Shown piece by piece: positions 35,441-48,454 of a stretch of 64,000 nucleotides of DNA. The position numbers were made by a program, and so were the translations under genes. Origin of the DNA: Linnemannia hyalina (lineage: Eukaryota > Mortierellomycota > Mortierellomycetes > Mortierellales > Mortierellaceae); assembly GCA_019671135.1 (NCBI GenBank), contig JAHRHY010000016.1, positions 1,112,501 to 1,176,500 of the forward strand. The letters run 5' to 3'. The notes beneath the pieces were generated by a model. The model did not search any database and had not been told where the DNA came from. It saw nothing but the letters and a program-made list of their open reading frames with translations. Numbering within the stretch: position 1 is the stretch's first letter; every line of letters begins with the position of its first letter.

Positions 35441-38101
35441 ATGCCGAAAATCCAGCTCGGAACTCCCCAAGAGAAGGAGCTCACTGTAAGTCAACTCATT
35501 AAGTGACATGTAGTCAAGCATGGAGGAGAGTGATCGTGCATTGGTGTGATTTTGCAGCATTGCTAACGTTTGTGTTCTTTTATTCTTTTGTTTGAATGTA
35601 GGCACTGGTGTTGGAAAAGCTTAACGATTTTGGATGGGCTGACAGTATGTGGGCAACTGGTTGTTGTTACGACTCGCGAATGAAATGACTTTTTTCGAAT
35701 TCTGGGAGAAGGCCGATCTGTTTTATTTTCTGAAGAGGGTGCATAGGAAAACACTGACGGACTTTTTTTCTTTCTTTGCTTTCCTTGAAATAATAGACGA
35801 TGTGCTTGCCAACTTCATCGTGGTCATGGTTGCGAACGAAAAGTCCAAGGACGATATCATTGCCGAGTTGAACGACAGTAAGTCCTGGCTATGTTTGTTC
35901 TTTTGACAAAGTTCGATCTGCAGTAATGCAGTTAATTCCTCGATCTAACGTTTTTGTTTGTGTTACTTCTTTCCTGCTTGTCTAGTTTTGCCCGGTCAAG
36001 GTTAGTTGTGTTGCCAAGTTTTTTCTTTCTCTGCCCCTCCTTCAACTGGATAACAATAGCCAGACCATCTTGGCACTTTGGAAGAACAGATTACTAATCG
36101 CTCAGCCTCCCGCTCCTGGGATTATATTTGTACTGTATTTGCCCGATATAGCAATGGAGTTTGCGGACTGGCTCTTTGAGGAGATTGATATCCGCTACGG
36201 TGACGGTATGGCACAGGCACCACCAGGTACCGTTTCTTCACATTCTCCCTACAATCTCACTTGACACAGTGCTCTGGGATGACCACGGTCACAACTTTCG
36301 CTTACTAACTACAAAAAAAACATTCTCTAACTTAAAGAAGTGGCACAACCAGTCGAGGCTGAAGTGGAGGATCAGAGCGCAGAACCCATGGACACAACAT
36401 CAACCAGATCACGCCCTTCAGAGCCTCGCCCAGCAGGAAGACTTTTGCAGACGGCGATCAGCAGTGCGACTAGAGCCGTGCCCGCTGCAGCACATAGACA
36501 GGCACCCTCAAGAGTCTACGGAGGCGAGAGGCGGGAGCGTCGCGAGCCACGTGAGAAAAGCACAAGCCCTATGCGCTCCAGAGAAGGACTGACGACAAGA
36601 GGCAAGGAAGAAAGGATCCGGTTCAAGAGAACAGACGAAGAGATTTCTCAGGATGAGGCAAGGATTTCATCTCGTCTTGGTACCAGGGGAGGCCGCGATA
36701 GTTCGGCGAATGGTCGGGCGGATCCCTTGCGCGGACGACTTGGACGTATCGAGGATCGGCTTGGCAAGCGGGAAGATATCAGCCCCCGGAGGCAGCAGCG
36801 CGATCGCTCATGGGACAATGGCAATGACTACCACGACCGCCGCAACAACAGGAACAATGGTCGGCCCATGAGCAGGGAAGCCGCCCTGAGGGACATTGAG
36901 AGGCGTCTCGGAACCCACCCTGTCACCAACCACCCTGGCAGCGACAACGAGAACGAGGAGGATACCCCACGTCAGCCTGCGTCTTGGACCAGAGACCCAG
37001 AGCGTATGCTCAGAGTCGAAGCGGAACGGACCCGTCAGGCGATCGAAATGGAGTCTAACGGAATCGTGCGTTGCAAGTTCTGGCCCAACTGCGCTCAAGG
37101 AGAGGACTGCCAATTCTGGCACCCTAAGGCGCTCTGCACGGACTACCCCAACTGCCCCAAGACCGCCGATACCTGTCTCTATGTTCACCCGCTTGCTGAG
37201 CCTACAACCGAGCAGGTGGCTGCCGCCGCTCGTCAGGCCCTCATGCAGTCTATGCGCAACAACACCAACCCTAGCGGCACCCCTTTGAATGCTCTGCAGA
37301 TGCCTTTTGCTTTGGGATCCCAGCGGTCGGACGATTGCAAGTTTGGAGCTCGATGCACACGGGCCGACTGCAAATTCCGTCATCCAGAGGGCTCACACAA
37401 CCAGCAATCACCTCAACAGTCGCAGCAGCAGCAGCTCTGCCGGTTCTATCCTCACTGTACCAAACCCAACTGCCCATTTTTCCATCCAGCGGCAACGGAT
37501 GCAACAGAAGACTCGAGCATGGACACTGCAGGAGCAGCGGATGGTCAGGAGGTTGTCAACAGACTTCCAGTTCCTTGCCGTTTTGGAGACCAGTGCACGC
37601 GTCCCGGATGTCATTTTACTCATCCTCGTGATGGAGCTAGCACTTCCAGCGGCATGCCCTTGGTAAGTTGATTATTTCAATAGCGTACTTAGCAAACATG
37701 GTTTTCAAGCTGTTGCTTGTGCCCAGCATTGTCTAACCTTTGTTATTGATGTGATTCTTTATGAATAGTGCAAGTTTAACCCATGCACTAGGCCAGGATG
37801 CCCTTTCCGACATGCACCCGGAACATCAACAGCAGGCGCGATCGGACAGAACCGGTCCTTGGTTCTCAATGGAGCAGGAGCTAAGCCCAAGATGAGCGAG
37901 CGGTTCTCGGGAGGCGTTGTAACCGAGGGAGAGGTGGAGAAGCTCCATGTGCCCGCAAGCGTCTACTGGTCTGGAGCTGCTCCTAACCGCGTCATTACCA
38001 ACAACTCTGTACCAGGACAGACTCCGAATCAGGCTGAGATGGAGGCTGCTGAACTCGCTGCTGCTGCTGAGATGGACATGGATATGGATGGCGACCTTTA
38101 G
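35441..38101 (+). CDS. NAB2: Nab2/ZC3H14-type CCCH zinc-finger poly(A)-binding protein
   Basis: Exons 35441-35485, 35602-35644, 35797-35877, 35986-36000 (15 nt), 36152-36226, 36338-37662 and 37769-38101 give 638 aa. Residues 1-80 form the Nab2 N-terminal helical module (LANFIVVMVANEKSKDDIIAEL, then FADWLFEEID). The middle is an Arg-rich linker. Zinc fingers of type C-x5-C-x4-6-C-x3-H begin near 331: CKFWPNC..., CTDYPNC..., CKFGARC..., CRFYPHC..., CRFGDQC.... The last exon opens exactly on the first Cys of a sixth, CKFNPC..., which is one residue short (C-x4-C). Nab2 binds poly(A), controls tail length and licenses nuclear export. Six fingers are seen against seven in yeast. The Ala/Glu/Met/Asp-rich tail ends MDMDMDGDL. 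Confidence 0.9.
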
Positions 38102-38943
38102 TGTGGGATCATTTTCGTCCTATCGGCGTCACCAACAAACGAGCCATCCAATCAACCCATCAACTCTTTTTTCAGTACTCAAGGATCCAGAGCCAACTCT
38201 ACTCCTAATCAATCATCCACCCGTTGCCACCACCAACCTCACCAACTCCTTCTAGTCAGTCGTGGAGGATACGTTTTTATCGCAGTCAGCAGAGAGGTCA
38301 TGGGCGCATTGGAACCCACCGGAATAAAAAAAAAAAAAAAAAAAAAGGAAAAAAGACAAAAAAAAAAAACAAAAACAAAAACAAAAAATGAACCAAGATC
38401 AGGAACTGCCGGCGGACGCACGATCTTCTAGACGAGCAGGATCTCGAGGATGCCTTCCTTCCGCCCGGACCCACTCCAGCTCCTTTCAAGGCCCCCTTTG
38501 TTGTCATTACTTTGCCGGCCTTCCGTCCTTGTCTTTCTTGGTTATCGCGCGTGCGACCAGAGTGGTAATCGACAGTTTTCGAGACGCACGAGAGAGTTGT
38601 TGTTATATTTACTCCTTCCTCAACCTTTGCAGGCCATTAGGTGGAAGGATCTTTTTCTTGACGGCCTGATGGACTTGGTGGTATCTTTTTTTTGTACGCG
38701 CGGTTTTTTTACCGCCCCCCCTTCTGTCTCTGTACAACTCTTAGATACCTTTTATCATCCATCCCCTTGTACATTAACCAATTGTATTATTTTTGTATGA
38801 TGTTATTTGAGATGTTACAATGTTTTCTTTGTATGTGAGTGAGTGAGTGAGTGAGTGAGTGAGTGTAAAAGTACAAGCGAAAAAAAAAAGACTATGAAAA
38901 CGGAAAAAAGAAGTATGCTAGAGAATGCAAGAAAAAAGACGAT
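38102..38943. other. Convergent 3' region with A-tracts and microsatellite
   Basis: Between the NAB2 stop and the stop of the minus-strand disordered protein. A 21-A run directly after aataaa is at 38326-38346, continuing as A-rich sequence with (aaaaac)n to 38388. A (gtga)n microsatellite is at about 38836-38865. Neither strand shows a coding feature I can support. Confidence 0.65.
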
Positions 38944-41900
38944 TTACGAAAAGAGGTTTTGAAGAGAGGATCTACCCCTGCCACTGTCAATGTCACTGTC
39001 ACTGTCACTGTCGGGATGTCGCCCACCAGTCCTCGCCGCCGCAATAGTGACACCCCCACGGCCACCACGACCGCCACGTCCAGGTGACGAGGCTCCGCGA
39101 GTTAATCCTGCTCCACGGACGGCTCCTCCACGACCGCGACTACGGACGACTGGTGGGGGACCCGTATGCTTGATGGTGATAGCGAAATCATCGTCATCTT
39201 CATCGTTGTCGTCGTCACGTTGCTGCTTGAGGGCCATTTCGAGGGAGCCCATCTTCTTGGTCATTGTGGTCCGTTCTTGAGAGAGGGCGGTCAGAGTTGG
39301 CATGATGGAGAATGAACTCTGGCTGGAGATCATTGGTGGTAGCTCGCCTAGTGCGTCCAACGGGTGTGGTTTCTTGGCGTTTGCAGCAGCACCTTTGTCA
39401 TCGTCCTCGTCCTCGTCCTCGTCGGAGGAGACGATAGAGGATTCGGCGTCAGATCCATCAGAGTCAGAGTCAGAGCCAGAGCCAGAGCCAGAAGAAGGCG
39501 ACGAGAGTCTGGGCCGCTTGGGTTGGACGGAATCTACGCTCGGGGTAGGAGTCAAGTGAATGTCCTTAAAGACAGTCTCGTAGCGGTACTCGGGTTGCCC
39601 AGGCTGTCTGACACGGTTCTGTCCAAACATGCCCTCAGGGATATCTGTCGGCTGTTGTTCATACTCGCTCTCGGAGAGCTCCTCCAAATCCACCTCCAAA
39701 GCCCGTCTCTTTAACGTAGCCCTCCTCTCCTCGTCGTCGCTAAACTGGAAATCGTCCATGGCATCACGGGTATCGTCGACCCACCCGTTAGGCGCCTTGG
39801 CTGCTGCTGCTGCTGCGATCCCCGTTCCGGGAAGAGCAGGACGTTGAGAAGAGGGGATGTTGAAGATACTGTCCTCGTTATCGGAATGCAACTGAGTTTC
39901 AGGAATCCGATCGAGATCCAGATCGTCCATCTTAATATCCTCCTTGTTGCGATTTTCGATATTGGGGACGAACATGGGGCTGACAGAGGGTCGGAGTTCA
40001 GGACTGACGGTACTCTCGTCGTCGAAGGGAGGAGGAGGAGGCATGTCTGCGACCCTGGTGGGGGTGACCTTGTTGATGTGGTTGGCAGGGAGACCCTGTG
40101 GACGGACAGGCAAGAAGAATGGAGGACCTGTCAGACTGCTATCGCGCGAAAGGCCCTCCATGTCTTTATCCAAGAAGGCGACAATCTCGTCCGTGTTGGA
40201 GGTCGTGTCAGGGATATCGGGGCCACGGAGACTGGCAAGGGACGCAAAAGTAGGGTACGCGGCCATGGTTTCAGCCAGCGACTTCTTGGAGGGTGTCGTT
40301 GGCACAGGTGCTTGAATTGGTGCGGGTGCAGATGAGTCTGACTCCGAGAGAGGGTGTTTGGGGGCGGCCGACAAGTCGGGCTGTTGTTCCTTGGGGGAAG
40401 CAGGGGAGTTGGCCGACTTGAGGTACTCGAGCAAAGCACCAGGAGGAGAGACGACGGGTGAGAGTTGCTGGTCCTCTTCCTCGTCCTCGCGGTCCGAAAA
40501 GACCCGGGTGGTCGAAAGCTTGAGGAGCACTGAGGCCGCGGCGGTGGCGTTGTTGGCCTCTGCTTCAGCTTCCCGGTATTGTGCCTGCACAGTAGACGGG
40601 TTCTGCGACAGATGCTCTTGCTTGATGTCGACTAGCGTTAACTGGGACGACGGCGACGACTGCTCGGAGGAGCTGGTGATCGACATTGGCTCTTGCCACG
40701 GGGCCTCGCTCTTCAATGGCTCATCCTCCTGGTGGTCATCAACCTTCACAAGTATGACCTCGCTGCGGATTTGCTCATGGTCCGACTGGCTCTCCCCCTC
40801 ATCCTCATCCTCATCCTCCTGCTGCTGCTTGACGACCAGGTTGAGTGGTATGTACACTGGCATTTCCTCCTCATCGTCTTTGACAGGTGAGGGGGTACGA
40901 CGAGGTCTTGATAGGGCCGAGTACAAGACCTCTTGAGAATATCTAACATCATCCTCAGAGTCCTCATCGCTCCTGTCCTCAGGGCTGAGAGCGCGGAAAG
41001 GATCTAGAGGGACCGAGATTGCGAAACCGGCCTGTTTCTTCTTGGGGCGTTCGGGGGAGACTATGTGACGGGACTGGTCTGGAGAGGGACGCTTGAGAAA
41101 AGTAGACGACGACGACGAAGACGACAACGAAGATGATGACGTTGTTCTAGACATGATGGGTGATGTTGCAGGTGCAGTTGCGATTGCGGTGAAGGCGCGG
41201 TAAGGCGAGAAGGAAGAGATGGCGTCTGAGAGTGGCGCTTTCTCGGGCAAGGGTGTTGATGCACTGGCGATGACGGCGGGGGTTGCAAAGATCGAGGCGG
41301 ATTCTCGTCGAGGGGCGGGAGCTGGTGAAGGGGCTGGCGATCTCACGGGAGTTGGAGAGGATGATGGCGAGGAGGCTGGTGACGAAGAGGCCGAAGACGA
41401 AGAGACTGAAGACGAAGAAGTTGAAGACTGTGCCGTGAGCAGCGAGTCCAGACCAGAGGAAACAATGGGTTTGCTCTCTACGACCTTTGCGGGACTTGAG
41501 GTGGTGGTCATTAAATGGACGGGGTTTAGTGACTCTGGTGAGGCGAGAAAGGGAGTGGATTGTACAGGAACGAGTGGCTTGCTGATGGTGGTGGTATCCT
41601 TGGACTCCTTGACCTGAGGTTCCACCTTGGCCACGGCAGCTTGAAAAGCGACCTGAGGAACAACCATTAAAGGTTTCGCCTTATCCTCATCCGAACTGCT
41701 GTCCGAATCCGATTCCATATAGACGTCATCCTTGAACAGGTCCACCAGAGCATTGTCGTTGTCTTGCTTGATCTGGGCGGCGTCCTTCTTGACGATCAGG
41801 GCAGGCGTGGCCTTCTTAATCATCTGGGCTGGGGCGTCTTTCGTGTGCTCATGGTCGTCGTTGTCCTTGTCGCCCTCGTCCGAACTGGACTCACCTGAAC

Positions 41901-43149
41901 TGGACTCCTCCTGGATCTTCATTTCCTCAACAGCGGCCTCAGGCCCTTCATCCTCCGACTCTGAAGAGCTGTCCTGATCCATGTCTTCATCATTGCTCTC
42001 ACTCGAGCTCGAGCTCTCCTCGCTGATATGGTGGGGGTCCTTGTTGACGGTAGCCGTTTTGAATCCAGACTCCATATCCTGTGGTGTGATGATTTTGTTG
42101 TGTGATGAGGAGGCGATGAGACGATGAGAACGGGGTTGTGATGGTGGTGTCGAGGATCCCTGAAGAGCGGCAATGTTTTGGATCAACTCGGGCGCAAGAG
42201 CAGGGGCGAGTGCTGGAACGAGAGCAGGGATTAAGGAGGGGATAAGGGCGGGGACCAATGCTCGAGCGAGAGTGGTGCTCATGGCTTGAGTCAGCTCTTG
42301 AGTGATAAGGGGGGTTGAGATTGCGTGCGAGGAGAAGAACCATGAGAACGCCGCTATAGTTTGTGTGTGCAATGATATGATATGGTACGCGTTAGTTAGT
42401 TAATTGCCCATTTGTTTCGCTATTGTCCCTCTCAGTTGTTATTTTATGAGTGAGCCGAAATAGGGATCCGTCCTCAAGTCATATGTTTTTCCAGTTCAAT
42501 GCTATTCCATACATAACATGATGGCGATCCATTGCTTCCATGTATCGTTTCCCGTTGAACGGTTGTTGCGAGTGATGTAGATTTTGAGATCCATTATATC
42601 CAGTTATGTATTTCCTCCTGTTGTTGCCTCCTATAGATATAGCGTTGGTGACGGTTGTATATCTGCATGGTCGTTATTGTTTCCGGAGAAAATGATCGAC
42701 AAAAAAAACAAAAGTGTAATTAATTACCTTGTTCAATCTCTTTCTGGGACAGTTGACGACCCCTCACAAAGAGCTCCACATCAGGCCTCAGACATTCACG
42801 CACAGTTCCCACCATCTCCATATAGCCTTCCGTAAAGTCCAAGACCTCTTCCAAGAGGCATAGTCCACTATTATCAGAAGCAATAGCAAAAAAAAATGTC
42901 AATCATTACTTACAGATCATCTTTCTTTTTGTCCTTGCTGCTGTGGAATCTTTTTGATACCCCGAAAAAGAGTAAAAAACAGAAAGCTTACTGTCGGTCG
43001 CCGTAAAACCTATTGAACCTTTCGGTGAAGAGTTTGGCGAGGTCTCGCAAGGGCGTGTTGAGTTCGAGGATGGTGATGAATTTCTCGGTGGCCGTACCTC
43101 CACTCTTTAGGGCGACCGTGCAGGTGACTTCTGCTCTGTACACGGGCAT
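38944..43149 (-). CDS. Large acidic, Ser-rich disordered protein with RGG tail (unknown function)
   Basis: Exons 43149-42992, 42940-42914 (27 nt), 42867-42728 and 42353-38944 give 1244 aa. I do not recognise the family. Residues 1-108 look folded (mixed hydrophobic pattern, MPVYRAEVTCTVALKSGG... to ...RGRQLSQKEIEQG). Residues 141-164 are six tetrapeptides of form L-x-P-x. The rest is low complexity: Ser/Glu/Asp runs, Pro/Ser/Ala linkers and a basic PKRPRL that could be a nuclear signal. A C-terminal Arg/Gly box (SPGRGGRGGRGG) is followed by a DSDSDSDIDS tract and SLQNLFS. Acidic Ser stretches plus RGG suggest a nuclear or nucleolar RNA-binding or scaffold protein; this is inference. A split N-terminal module joined by three introns to one huge exon is unusual. 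Confidence 0.8.
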
Positions 43150-45626
43150 TTTGGGTCGTGGTGTCTTCTACTCCTGAAAGACGGGGGAGCTACCAAGGGA
43201 GAGAGAGAGAGAGAGAGACAGAGCGGGAGAGAAAGAGAAAGCCAAGGGTGAGCTATGACGGTGCTAAATAATAAGTAGCGGTGAGCGTGATGATCACGAC
43301 CGTTTCATGGTGGCAAAAATGAATGGAATGAAGAAGTCGCGTTGTAATGTCAAGTTGTAATGGGAGTAAAAGGATTGTTGTTTAATACTTTTGTCGGTAT
43401 GGGAAGCACGTTATTATGAAAGAAAGGGGATATGAAACAGTAAAAGAGGAGGAGTGGAGTGGAGTGGAGTGGAAGGGAAGGGAAGGGAGGAAGGGAGGAG
43501 AGGAAGGGAGGAGGGGGGAACAGAAGGAAGTTGGAAGACGCAGAAAAAGAGGGTCAATTGACACACTATCGTTGGACTGAAAAAAATATGCCTTTGCCGT
43601 TGTTTGTCCGTGCTAAGCCACTCTTGATTCGTAGACTGGATGGGCATGATGTTGCATGGTTCAGATGGGATATCGTCGGACCATGAAATAATGGACCTTT
43701 GGTTGCTGCTTCATCTAGTATACTGTATACTCCAACTGCAATTGCCCTTCACCAGGGTTGTCCACCCGAGCTGCAAGTGGGGTGGGTGCAAGAGAGTCGT
43801 TGTTGTCATTCCACCAATTCCTACTACGACCATATTTATTTTTGATCTTTCTCCGTGAGACAGATAAAGTGATCAGTGATGGAAAGGGATCGACCCTACT
43901 TTCTTATCAATTTTCTTAAGGGTGGAAGAGAGAGGCTTCAACTTTTGATACCCTCTTGGTCCTCCCCTCCGATTCCTCTCTCTCCTTCGATGGTGGCGGA
44001 TATGAGTACCATTTTTTTTGGGTCATCTTTGGCCTACATCGACTTTCAATGTACTTTTACTTGCTTTGCTTTTCATCCTGGTACATGCTTATTACGTCAA
44101 TGGCACCTTCCTAGGGGACTGAAGGAGGAATGTAGAATGGCAGCCAACTCGTATCCTGCCTGCACTTGCAAGCGGTTAATCTATCCAGGTGTATGGCTGT
44201 GCAAAGGAATCATCGGCCTAGGAAACCTCGTATTATCACTTATTGTGACTAGGGTGATAGTTGGACTGGTTTCAATTGCAAAGGAGGCCTGGCTCCAAAG
44301 CGCCGGATTCAGACCTTTTTTTTTTTTTTTTTTTTTTCCGCTCCGTCGTCACTCTCAGCCTCAGGTCTCTCTTCGCGATCTTTGACCCAACGTGAGAAAA
44401 AATACAAACAAACAAAACAAACATCATCAAGCGATACGAAAACGTGAGTTGAGCACAAAAGCAAGAGCACCAACAACTCCAGTACTTTGAGGTTGTACAT
44501 ATAAAAGAAAGGGACAATGGTCAACCAATTGGACACTTGGAAACCATACTGGTAACAAACAACTACGGATACTCTTTATCGATAAGAGAACAACGTCGTT
44601 GTGAGGGATTAAAAATGCACATAGGCATGGGGCTAGAGCAGGAAAGTAAGAGGCCGTTGTGATCACAAAGCAACATCTCTGATTGCAATGTTTCTTTTCC
44701 CCGGCATATTCTCCTTTCTGACGTTGGTACAACTCCTGGGGAGAAGGTCATGACGGCGATTGCTTGTAAAGGGGACACACACAGACAAGGAGGTCCTTGC
44801 GACGAAATAATAGCTGGTTATTGAATACATCTGTGTGAGCTGATTGTAAGACTTGCATTTTCTCTTTGTCAGCAGTATTAGCCCAAAATACGATGGTCTC
44901 CCTTGAATCTTTGAATAGGTACATACATCCAACAGTCCCTTCCCATGTGGGCACCGTATGGTCTCGCTTCGTCGTTGTCTTCTTTGTTTTGTTCGCTTCA
45001 AAATGAGAGTATTGGCTGTCCACAAGACCCTATTCCTAAAGAGAAGTCAATGAACAGCAATGAGATCAGCAGCTTTGTCATTTAGTCCTAGGCTCTGCTT
45101 GTACGAGTGAGCTATCTATGAATGGGGTTTGAAGTTGAAGGTTGACCATGGTTGCGACTAGAGTAGGTTTGGTCAAGGCAGTTGTTCTAAGGAAGAACGA
45201 ACAAGTTTTCTCCTTTTTGCTTTGCTGCATTGGATGGACAGCGCTTTCACTCCGATCGTCTTGGTACATGTTCGGTTGAGTGGTTGGTTGGTTGGTTGGT
45301 TAGCTATGGTGAACTGACTGACTGACTGCCTGACTGACTGACTGACTGACTCTGAGAACACTGAGAACACCTTTCTTGTTCCTTATATTTGACTTCTCTC
45401 CTTCTCTTTCTCTTCTCTTTCTTCTTCTCCTCACCCTTCTCTCTCCTTCTCTCCTCCCCCTTTCCGGTCCTGCCACGGCTTCCCTCCTCCCCTTCCTCTC
45501 CTCTCCCTCTCCCTCTCCTTCCTTCCTCGCCCCCTCACTGCTTGCTCACTCTCGAGCCATCCGAACCCTTTCCTACCCACCCTCCTCTCGCCCTCCCACC
45601 TTCTTCTCACACATATACACACAACA
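43150..45626. other. Intergenic region with simple repeats
   Basis: Divergent spacer of 2.5 kb. Features are an agagag run at 43199-43219, purine-rich DNA with ggagtggagtggagtgg at 43450-43515, a T22 run at 44316-44337, and (ggttggtt)n plus (gact)n at 45278-45351. A polypyrimidine leader at 45380-45600 lies right before the PAQR start. Frames at 43876-44385 and 44663-45025 have no recognisable domain. Confidence 0.6.
45278..45351. repeat. Tetranucleotide microsatellites (ggtt)n and (gact)n
   Basis: About four copies of ggtt at 45278-45301 and then about nine copies of gact, with one ct-to-cc change, at 45312-45351. They lie about 280 bp upstream of the PAQR start, within its likely promoter, followed by two copies of tgagaacac. 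Confidence 0.85.
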
Positions 45627-48454
45627 ATGTCACCCTCGCTTCGTCAGAGGACAGCCGGCAGGGCCTCCTCCTCTTCTTCTACCTCCACAAACACAGTCAC
45701 CTCATCATCAACAAAAACATCAACAACAACACCATCACAGCCTTCAACAGGGGACTCCTCTTCAGAAGCCTTCATCGAGGTTGAGTCTGACCTCCTCCAT
45801 GACATGCAGGACACCCTCGGGGACCAGCTCCACAAGACAAACGAGACCGTCGCTGCGACATGGCGTTCGACCAAGGCGACTGCCAACGAAAAGATGAAGG
45901 TTGTCGAGCATCAGATGAGCGAGACCTGGGATGCTTCCAAGGCTGCCTTTGAAGGTGCGAAACGTCTCTTGCGCTTCGAAGAGTTGCCTAAGGAGTGGCA
46001 GAGTAACCCATACATCCTCACTGGGTAAGGTCTTGCAACCTCTTTTCTTCTTTCTTCACCCATGCCTCAATGCTCTCCCTCCCTCTTTCTCACCCTCCTT
46101 CTCCACAGCCCCAATGTTTCAATGTCTCAATGCCTCAATGCTTTGCTTCCTTGGTTCTCACTCTCCCCTTCTGTTCCGTTTCATCCCTTGTCCCTTGACC
46201 ATTGGGCTGATGGTGTGTCTGCACCCTTTTTTCATTTCACACCTGCACCCTTTTTTTTATTGAGGTTGTCGATCCCTTGATCAATATTGGTCTACTCATG
46301 TGTCTGTCAAAAGTAAACGGCATGAGAAGATGTCAAAGGCAATTGCACTTTGTTGCTATGTTACCTGTTCCTCCCTGCTCTGTTCCTCTTTCATCTGTAC
46401 TCTTACCCTTTTTGTTGCCTGTTTCCTTTTGACTACAACAGTGCAGACAGCAGTTTTCGTTGTTGCTCAGAACCGAAACCTTAGCAACTCCGTCCCGGTT
46501 GAAATGAAACCTTAACGCCCCACTCGTCTTCTCTTTCCATCTCTATCTCACCCTCCCCTACCCTACCCTCCCCTACCCCACCCTGCCATACCCTCTCTCT
46601 CTCTGCCCACGTTTATTATTATTACTGTTATGCCTCTGGTTCCTGAAGTGGAGAAAAGAGGAAGGAGAGGAAACATCTTGTCTTGGTGATGGCAATAATA
46701 GTAATACAAGCACAACGATGCATCCAGGGCTGGATCGGACGGAGGATTAACAAAAGGAAGACATGTAGTGAACTAGGAGTGAGTGCAAGCGGGAAATAAA
46801 AAAGATAAAGCAAAAATGAGGTGATTGTCAGTAGTGATTGACCGAGTGAGTGTCCGTAATGCATATTGGGAGGAGATTTAGCCTGGGTATATTTTTGTAC
46901 CTTTTTTGCCCCATCAATCCAATGTATCGGAACAAAGAAAAATACGGCCATTTGGCACTTCCTGGCATCATTCATTCACTCACATATGCGGATACTTGTA
47001 GTCATGGCTGGGCTAAGGCGATGCTTTTCTGACAGACACCCATTCATACACATACTACTCCCCCACTTTCACACACACAGAGCATCCTCTCGCACTCAAA
47101 AACACTCACCAAAGTGGTTCTTTTCATTTGAGGAAGGAAACACTTTAAGGAACACATTTCAGATGACACTTAGACACGAGTGAACTGGATCAGCGGCATA
47201 TGTGATACGACACATCAATCTCTCCCTCATCCCTTTCCTCCCCCCCTCGCTCCTTTATTCTTTTTGATCCACGCGCAACAACCCTGCCATTGAGCAAGGG
47301 AGAGAGGGAACCACAAGGTTTAGCACACGATCAGAGCATACGGTGGACTGAGGGTCTCGTTTTCATGTTCAGGGAAAAAGAGGGGGGGGGGGGGGCTTTG
47401 GACGAAAAGGAGCGTGACACTCGATGTTCACATATATTCTGTGGAGTACTCAGCTGCCCATCCTACCATTCTACGAGTGCTGCGAGCACTAGAAACAACA
47501 ACAGCAAAGTAAAAGGACGTGTTACTAACCTACATTACACTATCCTTTAACAAAAATAGCTACCGGTTCCTCTCGTCAAAGAGACAGTGCTTGTGGAGCA
47601 TCTTCAAGATCCACAACGAGACTTGCAACATCTGGACACATATGCTGGGACTCATTGGGCTCATTGGACTCGGACTTTACATCCACACAACATTCCTGCA
47701 TCACGGCACAGTATGGGACCATGCCGTGTTCCTATTCTTCTTCCTCGCGGCGTCCAAGTGTCTCATCTGCTCGACCCTCTATCACACCTTCCTCTGCCAC
47801 TCTCGTCTGCCCGTGATGCGCTGTGCCGCCACACTGGACTATATCGGGATCGGTGTCCTCATCACGGCCTCGGTCATGGCAACACTGCACTACGGATTCT
47901 TTTGCGACGTCGAGAGGTGGGTCTTTTTGGCGTTCTCGCTCGGGATGGGCATTGTCGGCTGCATCTTGCCCCTCTACCCCTTCTTCGACCTCCCCAGCTT
48001 CCGCTACTTCCGGATCTTTATCTTCTTGGGGATGGCATGCTCGGGCGTCGTGCCTCTGGCCTATGTCGCCTACATGAAGGGACCCCTCAACACTTGGAAC
48101 TTTATTGCACCTTTTTGCAAGTCAGGCATGGCTTACTTGACAGGATTGTTGTTCTATGGACATCGGTTCCCCGAGAAGCAATTTCCTGGAGTCTTTGACC
48201 GGTGGGGTCATTCACATCAGGTCTGGCATGTGGCTGTTGTTGCGGGCATTTATTACCATTACATGGCGATGGTGCATTTCTACAACTCGCGCTATTCCTT
48301 TGGATGCCAGGCTGTCTATGGCGGATACGACCACCACGACTTCCCTGATTTTGCTCAACAGCAAGCTATGCATGATTCTTGGATGGGTGGCGTTATCTCG
48401 ACGACGGCTTCCAACTTGTTCGCCAAGGCTACCATGGCTTCTGTCAGCGCATAG
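45627..48454 (+). CDS. PAQR (adiponectin-receptor/Izh-like) seven-TM protein
   Basis: Two exons, 45627-46024 and 47560-48454, phase 2 join, 430 aa. The first 130 residues are cytosolic: a Ser/Thr-rich stretch, then an amphipathic helical region (about 48-120). The NPYILTGYR motif spans the intron, as expected before TM1. PAQR signatures are all present: HNETCNIWTH (151-160), STLYH (204-208) and HQVWH (about 350-355), which carry the Zn-binding and catalytic residues of the fold. Fungal Izh proteins influence zinc and sterol homeostasis; animal relatives have ceramidase activity. The intron is 1535 nt and contains no supported gene. The long N-terminal region resembles Izh3-type members more than Izh1/2 (inference). 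Confidence 0.9.

Noticed and set aside
40358..40936. Ser/Cys-rich + strand frame inside the disordered protein gene
   Set aside because: Reverse translation of Asp/Glu/Ser codons; the minus frame has the consistent exon structure.
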